This document shows positions 45,869 to 59,990 of a stretch of DNA of 64,000 nucleotides, in pieces (position 1 is the stretch's first letter; each line of letters begins with the position of its first letter). Below the pieces are notes generated by a model. The model did not search any database and was not told the origin of the DNA. It saw only the letters and a program-made list of their open reading frames with translations. This DNA comes from Kappaphycus alvarezii (lineage: Eukaryota > Rhodophyta > Florideophyceae > Gigartinales > Solieriaceae). Made by a program: the position numbers and the translations under genes. The stretch is taken from contig NADL03000513.1 in NCBI GenBank assembly GCA_002205965.3, forward strand, positions 1,922,001 through 1,986,000, written 5' to 3'.

Positions 45869-46407
45869 CTACTCCTCACAATCTTTGTCTTCGAGATCAG
45901 AGCCAAACAATTCCTTCAAAATATGTATACTCCCAATGCAGTCCCTGCAAATTCTTTCGAGTCCCCCAGAATGATAGATAACCTCTTCGGACATAGAAAG
46001 GTCCTGAAATCCATCCTCAAGACCGTCAAAATCCGCTCCATCCGCAACAGAGGAGTCCAAGATTATGGTTACACCGTCACTCCCTCTTCGTCCTCCACAG
46101 CATCTGCCCCGCAGTTGTACATCAGCGCCCCCCACAGGACCACTCAAACATCCTCATCTTCCGATCCCTCTAAATTATCCTCAGCCTCCTCTGGATCATC
46201 TGTCTTTTCTTCCTCTTCTTCCTACTCTGCCTCCCGTGCCTCCTGGAAACAATAACCGCGGACCTACTCCCTTACGCGTTCCGGGTTTATCCTTCTGCAG
46301 TAATCCTCGAAGTCAGTCGGCCCATTGGCTATCAAATTCAGGCCGTTGATGAGACAGCGGGCTCTGGATGACTTGGCGATGGTGAAAGACCGGCAGAAGT
46401 TGGCCAT
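45869..46407 (-). pseudogene. unrecognised acidic protein gene with three stops
   Basis: An ATG at 46407 opens ANFCRSFTIAKSSRARCLIN, then GPTDFEDYCRRINPERVRE, a TAG stop, VRGYCFQEAREAE, a second TAG, and EEEEEKTDDPEEAEDNLEGS followed by EDEDV and a TGA. Beyond a frame change the open frame 45869-46147 continues in similar acidic style (GLEDGFQDLSMSEEVIYHSG, FGSDLEDKDCEE). The same frame carries the protein through two stops, which suggests point mutations such as TGG to TAG rather than indels. I do not recognise the family. It is about 180 codons if intact. Confidence 0.45.
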
Positions 46408-49400
46408 GTTGAGGACAAAGTGGGTGAGCCGATGGAGTGGTTATGGATGGAGTGTTGCTTCAACCACGTTGGCACCAGTGTTAAAATGGGGTAATTTATT
46501 CGAAAAATTTTACGGCCTTGGGCGAAGTAAATAATTCAAGGAAATGTTGCGGCTTTGATTTTGAATACACAGGGATAAATGATAGCCTGGAAACCTGATA
46601 AGTCAGGTATCGGAGAGGTGCTGTGTTAAGAACTTTCAAAGAATGAGAAAGTTCGGCACAAGAGAAGATCGGGGATCCAAGGCGGAAAGAAATCATCTTG
46701 CGTTTCAATTTCCTGGTGCGACACGGATGCAAAGATAGCTTTGGAGTATAGTGGAGATCTGCCGGATAGCGCTTGGGGTAGAGATAGACTCCAGTCACCG
46801 CTGAAATTGCGCGGGCTCCATGTTACAGACAGCAGGAGGACGGGGTGATTTCGCATATTTTCCATGAGGGCATCAGTGGCCAAGTACTAAAAACCACTAT
46901 GAACGGTTTCTGCGGAAACTTTAGGATATCTGGAGAGGGTAAAATCTTAGAGGCAAAATAGTAGACCGTATACGTCGGATTCATGCTAAGAGGGGTGATA
47001 AAGACTTCTGGGACACTTAGCTCCCCAACTTCATTGTGCTGGTATAATTTAGCTTATGGTTCATTTTGATTTATGCGTTCAAATGTTCCCTGGGTCATGT
47101 ATTTCACCTTCTTGGCATCGCAGAAAATCGGGAACATCCCTACAAAAATTGGCAGTTTAATACGACTGACACTTAAAAAATACACATAACGGGCTCTTAT
47201 AATACTCAGTTTTGCTACGCGATCTCGTGAATTGGATATCCAGGAAATCTAGTGGATTTTTCCTAAGTATGAAATCACTGAATGTTGATAAGGCTATCAT
47301 TATGGATAATTTCCCAATTTAGGTGAATTTCAGAAACTTTCCGACAGAGTAGTTCACATTGTAAAAATGAAAATATAATTAAGCCAATTAAGCTAAATAA
47401 TCCTTTAAATAGAAGACAATTCTTTTTCTTTTCCTAAAATAAACGGATCTCTATAATTCTTTAAATGGTTTCCAGGGCTTTTAAAGGGAAGATTTCTGTT
47501 CTTAATTTTTTCAAACTCAATGACCACGTATTATGTATCAAAAGTCTCTTAGGCTTCGAATATGAGATTAATCGCGATGAAAAGTTACACATATTGCAGA
47601 AAGATGAATTTAATGATAAAGCAAACGACAGATATAATAGAACTAATGGACATCCTTATATAATATATTGCTAAAAGGATTCATAAGATCTAGATAGAAT
47701 TTGATGAGAGTTCACTGTAATCTTTGTCAAGTCATTTTTTAAAGTAAAGTAATTGAGCTCAAAAAAGCGAAATTTAAGATTAGTATGATCAAGAATGATT
47801 GAGTAACAAGAATAAAAATAAAATAAATCCATGCCTGATCCAAGACAGTACTAAAACATAATTTTCACTGAATTACAAAGCGGATTTATAACGAGTCATA
47901 AAACTGGATGTTTTATTTACTCAATCATTAATTAATGAGAACTAATTTGCTTTAGAATGTATTCCTAGTATCTATATATACTCATTTCTTGCTTTCAGAT
48001 TCAATTCAGTAATGCTGGCAGATATGATTGGTGATACGAATCAAAGAAGAAATACGCCCTAACACATGACTATTTTCATTCTTAATTGTAATTTGATTCA
48101 ATCGAAATTACTTTCAATATCCATTTACAATTCAAGTACTTTGCAGAAGAAATAAAAATTTAAAATAGAGTTCCTCAATATAATTGGAGCTGCGTGTTTC
48201 GTGTTCAAAAATTTCAATGCGTCAATACTATATTGAACTGACTAAATCGATGCGCATTCCTCTTCATTTAAATGAAGAAAGATATTTGATGAGAAAAGGA
48301 CACTTTTAACATCAAAAAAGTTTTCAAATTTAAATAAGCAGAATTTAATCTAGAACAATCAGAGTAAACTTGTATCATATGAATCTAGACGAAAAATTAA
48401 ATATTGAAAAAATGAATACTACGAATAATTTAGCTAACAGATAACATAGTAACGTAGTGAAAATGTAAAACAAGATAAATAAATATCGGCTGAATAGCAT
48501 GGATTCTCTGAAAATTTAGTATGTGCTAGAAAAGAGAAACTAGTTTTGAAAGTTACTCAATACAATGGCCATATTTTAAAAAATTGCACTTTTAGTCTAT
48601 TTTATTGAACCAAAGAGAAGTTGGGGAATATAGGCCAAACGAATGTTGTCTGGTGTTCAGAAATATATTATGGCAAATGTTTACAAATTAATTCAATTTA
48701 AATTCGACATAAAGGAAAAAGAGTCGGTAAACTTGCACGATACAATATTTGAAGACCTATTTGATCATTTTACCTACTCTCGTAACTGCGGGAACGATCT
48801 AGTCAGAAACTAAACTTCATTAGCATTTAGGAAAAATCCGAAAGGAGGCAATTCTGATGAAAATTTCTAATATTCGAGTGGAAAATGTAACAGTGAGCTA
48901 TTTCAATCGCTTCAGCCTCCTCTTGAAAAATAAGGATACAGGGAAGTTAAATAGAACATCTTAAGCATCTGCTTTGTTGTAGATTTACTTCTTTACCGCT
49001 TTATTTCGTACCTTAAACGACGGATTATTCCAATTTAGAGGATCAGTGAACAGAAAAGATTTTAATTGTGTATAATAGGTATAGATTGGTTTCATATAGG
49101 TCTATTTAAGCACTCTGTAAGCTCACATACACTCACTTCAATCACTACTGGAACATGTAGCCTTATTTCAGGAAATGAAAATACTCTCCAAATAATAAAA
49201 AACCCAAAATTTCCCCCATGTTAGTCTTTGAGGTATCATAATGAAATAAAGGGAGTAAAGAGGAATATATTGGCACCCAAAAAAATAGAAGAAACTTTCT
49301 TCCATTAAGCCTGTGGAAATACTCATTTCAAATATGTCTATTGACTTTTACATTAGACAATGTTCTATAAGAAGTCATTTTTTATCTGCATAGACCAAGA

Positions 49401-52400
49401 TACATGCAAGAAAGGATAAAATTATTATTTGGAAGAGTGCAAGATACAAAGTTCCGTAAATCTCTTTCTCAACATCATATATTGATATTGGTTCAGTTCA
49501 AAAATATGAAAGAGCAAATTATCCAGCTCACCAAGTACCCTGGGAATTATTGTTGGTGAAATGGGTGAAAAATACCACGAATATATTTGTTTTCGATAGT
49601 TAACGCTTAAAATTGTATAAAGAGAAATTAAATCAACCTAAAGCTTAACTTTTGATCCAGTCCCTTCCTATCAGGTAAAAACATATTCTTCAACTCAGCG
49701 TCAAACTTGTAGAATTAGAAACAAGTAGAAATTTAAATCAAGGTTTTCACGCGAAGAAAATATTTCAATGACAGTCAAATTTACCGAAAATAAACCTAGT
49801 TTCACACACTGTTTCTATTTGAAATACTGCGGCTCAACCTCTCTATTCATTCAATTTACACTATCTGCAAAGGAAAAAAGGATTAGTGTGATATAAAACA
49901 TCATTTGTATTAATTTTTCTTCAAAAATTTAAAGCAATTAAAATTTGAAATAATAAAAATTGTTCTTCTTCTTACAAGAGATGGATAATTAAGGATTTAA
50001 TTTAAAATCATTTTTTTTGTCTTAAGATGGGATGAATATTATTTTATTTCTGAATGATTTCAGATTATATAAAACTCCGCAAGAAAATAATCACCGATGG
50101 GATCTTTCAGCATGGGATGGGATCGTTCAACAGATTTTTACCAGGTAAATAATTAATTAATTGAGCGTAAACGGCGATAAGAACCGTAACTTTCTGGTGC
50201 GACTCAATTTTAGTCCCAACAATCAGTATTAAAAAATTTAATACTTAAATTCATGCACAGAAAAAATTAACCATGGAAAATATCGAAATAAAATTTTTAT
50301 TTCATTGAGAGGCTTTTAATTAGCTATATTTTAAATAAATTTAGCCAACTTAAGGTGCAGCTCCCACTATTCCATCTAGTATTCTAATTTATCCAAATTA
50401 GATGAAGTCAGAACATTGATATATCTCAGTTACATCCTTTTGGGTTCTTAAAATCTTTGGTGCCGGTTTTGGAGTTTGTTAATATTTTTTGAATGTTGGC
50501 TTGAAATAAAGCGTTTGAGTGAGCATAAGAAATTCGGTAAACTTCAATATTGAAATGTTCTCTGTGAAAATTTTAAGTTCTTCTGTCTACAGCTATATTT
50601 TTACTTTAATAATTAATTGTTATTTGCGCGACATTTTGCAATAGTATAATTCTGTTTTCATCGTTTAATTATCTTCTCATGGTCACTCTCCCCATACAGA
50701 CTGAAAATTATGTGGTGGAAAGACCTATGCTTGCTATTATTTCTTACTTGATAATTTTTTTCTCCGTACGATTCCCTTTTACTCTTTAATTTAACCCTAG
50801 TTCGTCCTTTTTGATTGATCATATAATAAAAGAAACCATTGATTTTTCTGATGAATGGTATTATTTACTTTCTTTATTTGATAGATCTGCTGTTGTGCGA
50901 AAAAATTTGTGCAAGGAAAATACTATACTATTATATATCTAGTATTTAATATATCATACTCGAGGTATTCAATTCTTCCTAAATACGAACGAAACTGTTC
51001 TTACTATATTATTTATTACTGTATTTACATTGAGTTTCTTTTTCCCATTTTAATTCATTACGAGGATCGGAAAGGTTTCCATTGGGAGTCTTTAAGTCTC
51101 CCTTAAGTTCAAGAAATTATTTAAAAAAGTCATTGTATTGGTCCTTTTCATCCCTTCATGCAGTTATGTAGATATTTTCAGCTGTATTAATTTAAAGTCC
51201 GAGACCCGGTTTCAATGTTGAGATTCTGCTCTACTCGAGAAATAGCTCTGAAGTTCGAATGATATATTAAATAAATTTATTCAACAGCCATGTTTCATTT
51301 TATTTCTGAAATAACGAGCCAATATTTCGATATACATGAGGGCACAGCATAAATATCTTACAAAATATCATGATGAAACATATTTATAAGCATTTGGCGG
51401 TTTCAGAGTTTTCTTTCTTTTCACCTTTTCGGTCCAGGAGAATTTGCTAAACCCGAGTAAATATCTTTCTATTCTATTTTGAAATGATCAATCGATATAT
51501 ATGCCTAGAGTATATGTTTTCCCCAAACTTTTCTTGAAAGAAATGTAGTACATGGGTGGCGATTAGCGAGCTGTAACTAAAGTATGGAGAACCGAGGCTG
51601 ATGCATTTTGTCTTCAGATTTCAAAGGTAAATTAAAAACAATTCTTTTTCAAGCTGAGTAGGTAATAAGAACGTACAATTATGGTGTTATGCTGAAAACA
51701 ACCACTAAGTTCACTTCAAAACCAGATAGGCACTAAGGATAACGAAACAAATGGCTTCATATGAGTTTTATTATAGCACAAAATAAGCTCATGTCTGCAG
51801 TAACTAAATTATGTATGTCATGACTTCGGTGGAATTGCTTTCGAGTTCCGTTTCATTAATTCTCAGGTGTTTGGTCGACTATATACAGGCATTTGGTATT
51901 TAAAAATATGAACGCGAAATAAATTAACTCTCTGATGAATATAACAAGTTTTTCTGCTCTCGTGTCCTTTAAATAAATAAAGCTATGGTAATTTGCATTG
52001 AGTTAAATTCTTGATATCGCTTCCTTTCATCCATTTTATATGTATTAGCTATTTTCTCCTTTTATTTTCAGTAGTTTAACTTACAGAACATTTTAGATAT
52101 TGGGTAATATCAGTTTGTTCAGGATGGAGATTCTGCTTCCCGCGAGCCAGTGAATGGAGTAGAGAAATCTACTCCGGCAAAATAATAAAAAAACTGAGGA
52201 CGTCAACTCATAATCACGAATTATCTTACTTTAATTTTCCGTATCATGTCCAGTAGCCATTAAAGCGTTTCTTTGCTTGTTCTACATACAAAAAAACCGG
52301 TATACTCATAAAAACTGGAATGAACTCGAAAAATCCACGAGTAATTGCTTGCCCATAAAGTAAAGGGTACATTATTAGTAGATGCCATAAATTTCAAATC

Positions 52401-55400
52401 TAATATTTATTTTTGAATCATTTTAAGTGATGAAGAACGCAATTTAAATTTAATTGATTCAGGTATTTTCAAATTTTATTCTTGAAGTACACATCATGAA
52501 AATAGCTTAGAAATTAATCATAAAGGCGTGATATTATCCTCTCGGTTATTTAATCTGAACAAAGCTTTTTGAATGCAAATTTTCTTTGAAAAGTTGAGAA
52601 AAGCAAAATTTTCGCTGACTTGTTTGTAAAAGTATGTAACTACAAGTGACAGTAAAGCATTTTTCATCTTTTGTTGTTTAAAATCATTTCGTAAAGGAAT
52701 AATATTTAATATTCTGCTCTATCTAGAGCTAATCCCAGATTTCTCTGCTTTTTACATGAACCTTCCAAATTTGCTTCTGGTATACAATGTACCTCATTTA
52801 ATACCTAGACTTTTACAACAGTCCGACTTGGAGCCAATATATTTTAATGGTAATAGCAGTACCGCCGCCTAGACAAATGGAATTTTTTGTGAAGCATGCT
52901 GAGTTATCGAAAAAAAGAGTGTGAATCTCTGCAGCAGGTTGTGAGAAGTTCCTAGAAACAGCGTGACAAAATTATTTAATACACGTCTGATGTGTATAGA
53001 ATGCCTCGTATTATACTATCGAAACTTTACCGAGACAGTTAAATAACTATTTTGAAACGAATTATATCCCATTTTGGACCTGAAATGGTCATGAGAGCAA
53101 CATGAACAATTTCAGTGAAAATTAAAGAGAACTAATTTCCTACGAAACTTTTCGAATTATTTCTTAAATTATAATATTTACAGCAAGACCCGTAGATTTT
53201 AAGGAGGAGAGGTATTTTTTATTTCAGTGAAGTATTCACATCTCAGGACGAATTCCTGAATATTTATTCTCGACTAAAATTCTCAATTCGATTAGAAGAA
53301 GTTTGTTTGTCCATGGTTTTAGGTTCATGGTTATAAAATTTATTCATTATGCATGGTCCAACAGCTATTTATAGCTAATTATCCTACCGTTCCGGGATAG
53401 AGCTCAAAAATATTCACATTGGCTGATTTTTTGGTCTTCAATACATATTTACGAGATATGTAATATGGTTATTCAAAGTCTGGTGGGAAGTTACCCGCGT
53501 TATTTAAATCAATAAAGCAAATTGATCAGGTGAATATTTTTTTGAATTTATAAACTAATGCACGGCCTTCAATACTATGAATACCGCTACAATTGACTAA
53601 TGAGACCTTTGTACTATGAAAAAACCAAATAAATTCAACCAATGGTTGCCCTTTTTTCGAGGCAACTTCGTAAAACATAACCTTAATGTGGCAATAAGTA
53701 CGAATAAGGGTAAATTTATACGTTCAGAGAGTCAGTACTCCAAACATGCCAACGACAATAGATGTTCTAATTCCTACAAAAAGGGAAATAGTAAAAATAG
53801 GGCTTGAAAACCCACGAAAAACAGTAACTCACTATTTGTTTTAACTATGAATAAAATGACCTTAAATTGGCTATAAATTTTTCATCATCAGTTACATTTA
53901 TAACATTATATTTATAATATAAAATGATATTCTCTAGATGTTTTGCGAGCGCATTTTTATCTTTTTGTTCACAATACTTTCTAGAAAACATTTTTATTCA
54001 TCGATTGCAAAAATTCATATTTCAATCCTTTTGCAATAATTTTTGCAATCTTCATCTCGAAAACAAATTGGCTTATTTTTCTGTTCCTTCGAACAATTTT
54101 TGCACACAAATAGAAACTTATTTTCTTCATGAAACTCCACGCACATATCATTTCCTGCAGTTCCTTTCACGAAAAAGTTTCCAAATAAATGAAAATGTTT
54201 GTTCTTATTTTATATGATAAATCTCCTTGGATACTTCTATAATAAGGATACAGATAATTTTATGCAATATGAAGGCCTATTTTTGAATGAAGTCTTTCAA
54301 GTTAGGCATTTTCCTAGTGACTTCTAGTATTTTACGCAAGGGAAGGTAAATAATCGGGTAAATCTGGGCATATACTTCGTAGTGGAAAGAAAAGAATCCA
54401 TATCGGTTTGGTAGACTTATCATTGCTTTAGTCGATTTAATTCATCTTTTATGCACTTAGAGTGCGTGAAATTAATATAAAAATTCGGTTTTTCTGTATC
54501 ATATATTAGTTTTATGCCTTAATTTTGTAACACTTTCCAAGCACATATGGAACTCACAATAGTGAAGCAAAATACTATCTACATATCTAAAATAAAATAA
54601 TAACTGCCTTTTTGGCAATCTATAGATAAAAAATCTCTACCTCATCCCATTTTTGTTGATAGTCATATATACAGCAGTTCCCGCTGTTAATACTTGAAAG
54701 TATGACGATGGTACAAATTTTGTAGTATTTACCTTACAGTGGGCTACGCTTTGAGAACCCACACTAGTGGATCGAAAATAGACAAATTCGCCTAGAAAAA
54801 TTGCCCAACCAGTGATACCATATGTTTTGACCTATTGGAAGAAGTACTCTCCAAAAAAAGATATTTCCGCTTCATTCTTGAAATCCAGGTCTTGTACGAC
54901 TGGCTGAAATTTACAAAGTGAGATAAACTACATAACAAAACGGAATAAGAGATTCTAACATCATTTGTGCACTAATCTGAGCCTTGTACTAAGAAATGTA
55001 GTCCTCAGAATACTTTTCGCACCTCCATCTATTTCTACCATTTCATTTGAACGACTTATCGTGGACCTATGAAGGCAATAAATGTTCTCTACATAAGGGT
55101 CAGTCCACACCTCATCAACGGAGCGCGGAACTCTTTTCAAGGGGGTCCAATGCCTTATACTCGATAAAAATGGCGATCGAGTTAAACAAAAGCATTTGCG
55201 ATTGTTTCAAAGTCTGTAATCTTATCCTGCAAAGCTTAAATACGGTTATAAATTTCGCATAGTAATTTTAATGTTTCTTTGGGTTTATTTACAGCTCCGT
55301 CGTCTTTTTTCATCCATATTCGCCTAATTCAGCTTCAATGACACTTTTTTGGAATACGATAACTTTTAAGTTCATTAGTCCATTAAAAGCAGGTTAATCT

Positions 55401-58114
55401 AAAAAGGCAACAACCAGAGACCTCAAGAATCCCCATTGGCGAACCTCTCCATTTTTGACAAAAAGATAACTTCTTTCTTGTGTGACTATCGCCCAAAAAC
55501 TTTTTTTATTCATCAGGACTTTCAAGTTCACTCTAAGACATTTGATATTGCCTTCATGCCAGAGCAGGATCAAAATCATGGCTCTTTACCCAGACAAACT
55601 TTCTGTGGTTTTGAAACCAGAAAGCAGCTACCAAAATGGATTTACGCTGTAATTAAATAAATGAGACTACTAATTGGATGCAGAAAATGAGACATATGGT
55701 CACCGATCGAGAATATGACCATGAAATTTTTTTGATGAGTTCAAAATTCTATTCCTATCCCACTAAAGAACCATGATGGGCTTTTTTACCGAGAGTTGGC
55801 ATCGAGGGTTAATTTTTGGTCTTGTCACACAGATAGCAACACTTTGAGGGTCAATCGAATCCATACGATGATTGGCAATACATCCAGGTGAGGAAAAGGC
55901 GTTGAAGATTCAAGATACGCGATTTTATTCTTGTGGGATACGAACCCCTGTGTTGCGACCATGATTAGACAGTACTGTGTGCGATGAGTTTTGGATTTCA
56001 GAAACTTAGTCACCTACCGGATTTACGATATAATTCCTGCACAAATGGGAAACACGGGGGTTTCACTGACTGTAAAAGATGAGCTGGGTGATACCCCGTC
56101 AACTTTTGTGGTAGTTGTTTTAAAATGTAATTTTTTGGCAGAAACTGACTGCACCTCACTTTACCAGCAAGTAGAGGGAACTTCAGCAATCATAAATGCC
56201 GATTTGTCGAGGATTATTTCTGTTGAAAGACTACTTACTACTGCCACTGGCGCCGCACAGCGTACAGTGGGAACCATAGAAACTAGTTTCAGTGAACGAA
56301 AACCCCACCGGCAAGTGGCCGGCGTGGATCTTTCCGTTTGATCTTAGCTAAATAATAGGTCATTCGGTGGAGTATACACTTCAGAAAACAAACGAATTAA
56401 TATTGATGGCAGTAAGCTGTTTTTTTTTGGGTCCCTCTATAACCATATCCATCACATTATTGCGCCCCACTGGACGCATGACCGACATCGACTATAAAGT
56501 TACCTCTTACACTCCTGGACACAACTACATATAAGCCATTCATGAAATTAGAAATGCCAGAGTAAGTTTCACTTTTTTCAAATGCCTATTTTTGAACATC
56601 TCGCACCCCATACCTCCAGATGAGCCTTTTTGAAAAACTTTTTTCTTGCTTAAGCCTGTACTTAGAGGTTTTCACTTAAGGGAAAAGACATAACTATAAG
56701 ACAGTAGCATAAGTAAGACGCTAGAAGACTGAATAATTCACAAATTACAAGATTTAATAGTGCAACTTTCTTCCTCCAGTCTGTAAGCCTCTACGGAACG
56801 CCATTTTATGTAATTCATGGAGGAATTAATGGAAAGTTGAGCCATAATATCCCATGAATCTCTAAAAATCTTCAAAAGCTGTTGAAAAGTGTCAAAATGT
56901 CAAAAACCTCGTAAACCTTCCACAAAAACAACCAAATACATTCCTAATAGATTTGAAATTGAGAGATCTCCATGGGAACTTCATGATACTATTTCCTTGA
57001 TATGAAAACCACTCCGATGCAGCACTACTTACATGAATCAGGCCATTTTCTTTCTGATATGTCCAGCTAACAGGTATATTTTTATTAGAAAACAGCATTA
57101 GTTCATTCTCCGAAAATTTCAGATTATCTTCTTCTCTTTTCCTTCCGTTTCACATGCACTTTTCTTTCTATAAGAGTGAATTGCTCCCTAGACCATGGCA
57201 TCACCCCTTTTCTCTGGCTTCTTGATAAAACCTTAGAAGTCGTTTGCAAATCATGCCAAAATCTTGATTACCTGTCAGTTTTATCTGGGAAGTACGTCTC
57301 TGATCTCAAAAACAACCTTAACTCATTCTGTATGACTTAAATCATGAAAACGAGCCCAAATTTTTTTCGCTTCGTTGTGGGCTGCAGCGAGCGCTGGAGC
57401 CAGAACCGCTTTGATGTAATGAAAAGAGCCTCAACTTTTTAAAACTTGTCGAATATTGCGCTCAGAGATCAGGATTTCCAGCTGAAAATTCAAGATTCCA
57501 GATGTTAAGCACCCCTGAGAAGCCTCTTTTGCCAATCTCCTCCCATTATACACCATCAGCTTGCGGTTAGGACCTCTTTTATTCTTAGTATTGGCTTCAT
57601 TACAGTTCTGATGAAGTTTTACGGCATAAACTCACTTTAAGATATCTTGGTGGCAACAGCGGGGACATTGAGTCCCTGGGAGCGGTAATCAGGCGCTTGA
57701 ACTTACTCAATTTCCGTGAGAAGCGTTCCACGGGGCATTCTGTCCTTCTGTAGTGTTTTTGGGTGGTAGTTCATTCACTGTGAGCGTTCGCATTGGCGGG
57801 AATCTACTGTTTGTTGTTTTACGGCTCTCTCTTAAAAGCAATATTGCATTGTGTTGTATTTACTAGTTGTGTCCGGCAGCGTAACTATGTCTAGATTTTC
57901 AGCTCAAAGAAAAGGAAGTTGTGAAATATCATCTCTCTCACTGTGTACCGTACTCCAGAAACGCAAGTAATCCCCTTGTCATAATCACCGTCATGCCCAA
58001 TGCAGCGTTCTTGACGGGTAGGCTTAAGCTGGCCGTGAAGGGAGCGTTGCTCCCTCCCATTACTGTGCCAGCATGCTGTTTGGTCGATTTGGACTTTCTT
58101 GAGTACAATACTTC
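46408..58114. other. mostly AT-rich DNA, no supported gene
   Basis: From about 47 to 55 kb the sequence is uniformly AT-rich with almost no open frame above 60 codons. I saw no RNA gene or repeat array. Towards 55.4-56.4 kb composition recovers, and plus frames at 55436-55660 and 55991-56341 (116 codons, TGNTGVSLTVKDELGDTPS-like composition) look protein-like but match nothing I know. A minus segment near 57.45-57.65 kb (KNKRGPNRKLMVYNGRRLAK) also reads like protein without a recognised family. Confidence 0.4.
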
Positions 58115-58380
58115 GGGATAGATAGGATATATCTTCCAAGAGTAAAACATCCGAACCCTCCCCACTTCATCATCTAATCTCAACATATTAAATGAATAGA
58201 TACCGCAACATGTTTAAGTACGTTCTATGTGCAGTTTCCATTTGTAAAAAGGACAGGTACCGCACGAGAATGGGCAATCTGCAAGAAGTAATACGGGACG
58301 TTTGAAACTTAAGTTCTCTCCTTTCATTTTCGGAAGGAGAAAGGTTTCGGTGATTAAATCTTGGAAGATATATTGGGTCC
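58115..58380. repeat. inverted repeat pair related to the 44.4-kb repeat
   Basis: 58115-58157 carries the 44.4-kb repeat. About 200 bp further the reverse complement of its core (ATATATCTTCCAAGA) recurs, followed by a diverged continuation. This makes a loose inverted repeat with arms of about 50 bp. It may be a small foldback element or two relic copies. Confidence 0.5.
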
Positions 58381-59093
58381 ATCTTAAAGTTTTCCATGCG
58401 ACCACAATTGACTCAAAAGAGTGTGCGGACGCCAGGTACCGTACAGTAAAGTACCATACCATAGGAGTAGACCTGTTCACGGTCCGGCAACGGTCCTGTA
58501 CGATAAATCATACTCATGCAAGACCGAACGGGAAACCTTAACGTGTACCGTGGGGCTGGACCTCCGTGTTTTCGTACAGCAGCGGACCACACGGTATGTA
58601 ACGAAATAATGGAAGGACCTAGTTGAACAACTCAATCGCAACTGAGCACCACAGTGAAGAGCACAGTGTGTAAAGCAGACCGAGCCGTGATTTTAGCAGG
58701 CCTCTGGACCAAGCCGTGATTATAACACCGCCCGTGGACCGGACCGAGAAGTTATGTTCAAGCGCTTTTAGAGCGTGTTCACACAACTAGATTTACGTAC
58801 TTCTTACACCACCATGAGCAGGAAAGGCAGTTTTATTGTCTAGAAATCTGGATCTCCTTGCACTAAGAATGATCCAATGGGTATTCAAACTAGGAATGAT
58901 CCTAACAGAAATGACCTCAAGCTCTTCCCTTCAATGTATTAAATTTTTGTTGTGGAAGTTCTTATATGAAAACATATCATATGATGTTGAAGGCCCATAG
59001 TGCAACTGATGATACCCCAGCTGACGTAACATGCATGTGTTCTCTAGGCTCCTCACTTACATCTCCAATGAATACTCTGTGCATGTTCGGAGT

Positions 59094-59868
59094 TTACTTC
59101 CCACAAAAACTAGCAGGAAGCGGAGTCTTCCCCGAGAGGATGAACTGGGGATTGAACTGTCCTTCCTCAACGGTTTCCAGCTTCAATTTCTCACTTAATT
59201 TCTTTTCCATCTTAATAAACTCTCCCACTACTCCGATTTTCACGCCGGGACCATCCACAATCACCTCTCTTCCCCATCTTGCTTCTTCAGTGCATCCGGA
59301 TCTAATGCTTTCTCGCCCTCCATCTCTCTTATACTTTCTTGTGCACTAGTTTTCTCCTTCTCATCCAAAGCAGGAGGCTATCCAACGCCATCCACTGCCA
59401 GCAGCAAACTGTTCCAGCCACATTAGAGGATGTGCCAACTGCACCAGATACTGCGCCGTAGGTGCCGTCTACCTCAGCTTCATCTATTACATCTCTTCTC
59501 TTCTTCGCAAATTTCTTTGTAGGAACCTCGTCACTTCCGTATCTATCAACCCCCATATGATTTCTCATATACGCCAAGAGCAGGCCCCGTTTCCGTAACC
59601 ACTCCCGTACAGCATTCCAGAGTCCTGGTATTTGCGGAACTTGGGTTGAACCCAAGTTCCGCAAATAGCAGGACCTTTTAAGTCGGAGTCTACGGAGTTC
59701 ATCCCATACAGATTTACTGTTTTTGTGCTCTCTTCTGGGTGCAAAGAAAGCCGTAGTGCAGATTGGAGTGTTCGCTGCCCGCCAGAGAGGTACTTCTAAT
59801 TTTATTGAGACACAGAACCTGACGGCCCAACTAGTTTCAAGACTGTACAGACTCAAAGCTCTCGCCAT
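59094..59868 (-). pseudogene. unrecognised gene, frameshifted
   Basis: A 179-codon open frame (59329-59868) includes SVWDELRRLRLK, WLRKRGLLLAYMRNHMGVDR and YGSDEVPTKKFAKKRRDVID, which is well charged and protein-like. At its end coding character passes to other frames (ALDEKEKTSAQESIREMEGE, then REVIVDGPGVKIGVVGEFIK and LETVEEGQFNPQF) and stops at 59094-59096. So the product would be about 255 residues, with basic and acidic halves, broken by about two indels. I do not know the family. A 53-bp palindrome interrupts the first third. It lies about 120 bp downstream of the STAND/WD40 fragment on the same strand. Confidence 0.5.
59622..59674. repeat. 53-bp near-perfect palindrome inside an open frame
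   Basis: Two 26-bp arms (59622-59647 and 59649-59674), complementary at 25 of 26 positions, surround a single G. The inner part is AACTTGGGTT-G-AACCCAAGTT. The minus-strand frame stays open through it. Confidence 0.95.
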
Positions 59869-59990
59869 TGCCCTACGACTCGAAGTAAACTTTCACGCAG
59901 TGATTCCTACAGCTTAGTAAATTTCGCCTCCAACGCAAGAATGAATTATTGGTAACAGCAAGGGGCTCTGCCCCATGCAATCGAATAAAG

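Noticed and set aside
47000-55300. Repeat-induced point mutation as the cause of the AT-rich block
   Set aside because: Plausible, but I could not count dinucleotides and no recognisable repeat remains to compare; kept only as a test.
59950-59980. Short GGGGC/GCCCC hairpin as a terminator
   Set aside because: A 5-bp stem is too short to support a claim, and eukaryotic transcription does not use such terminators.
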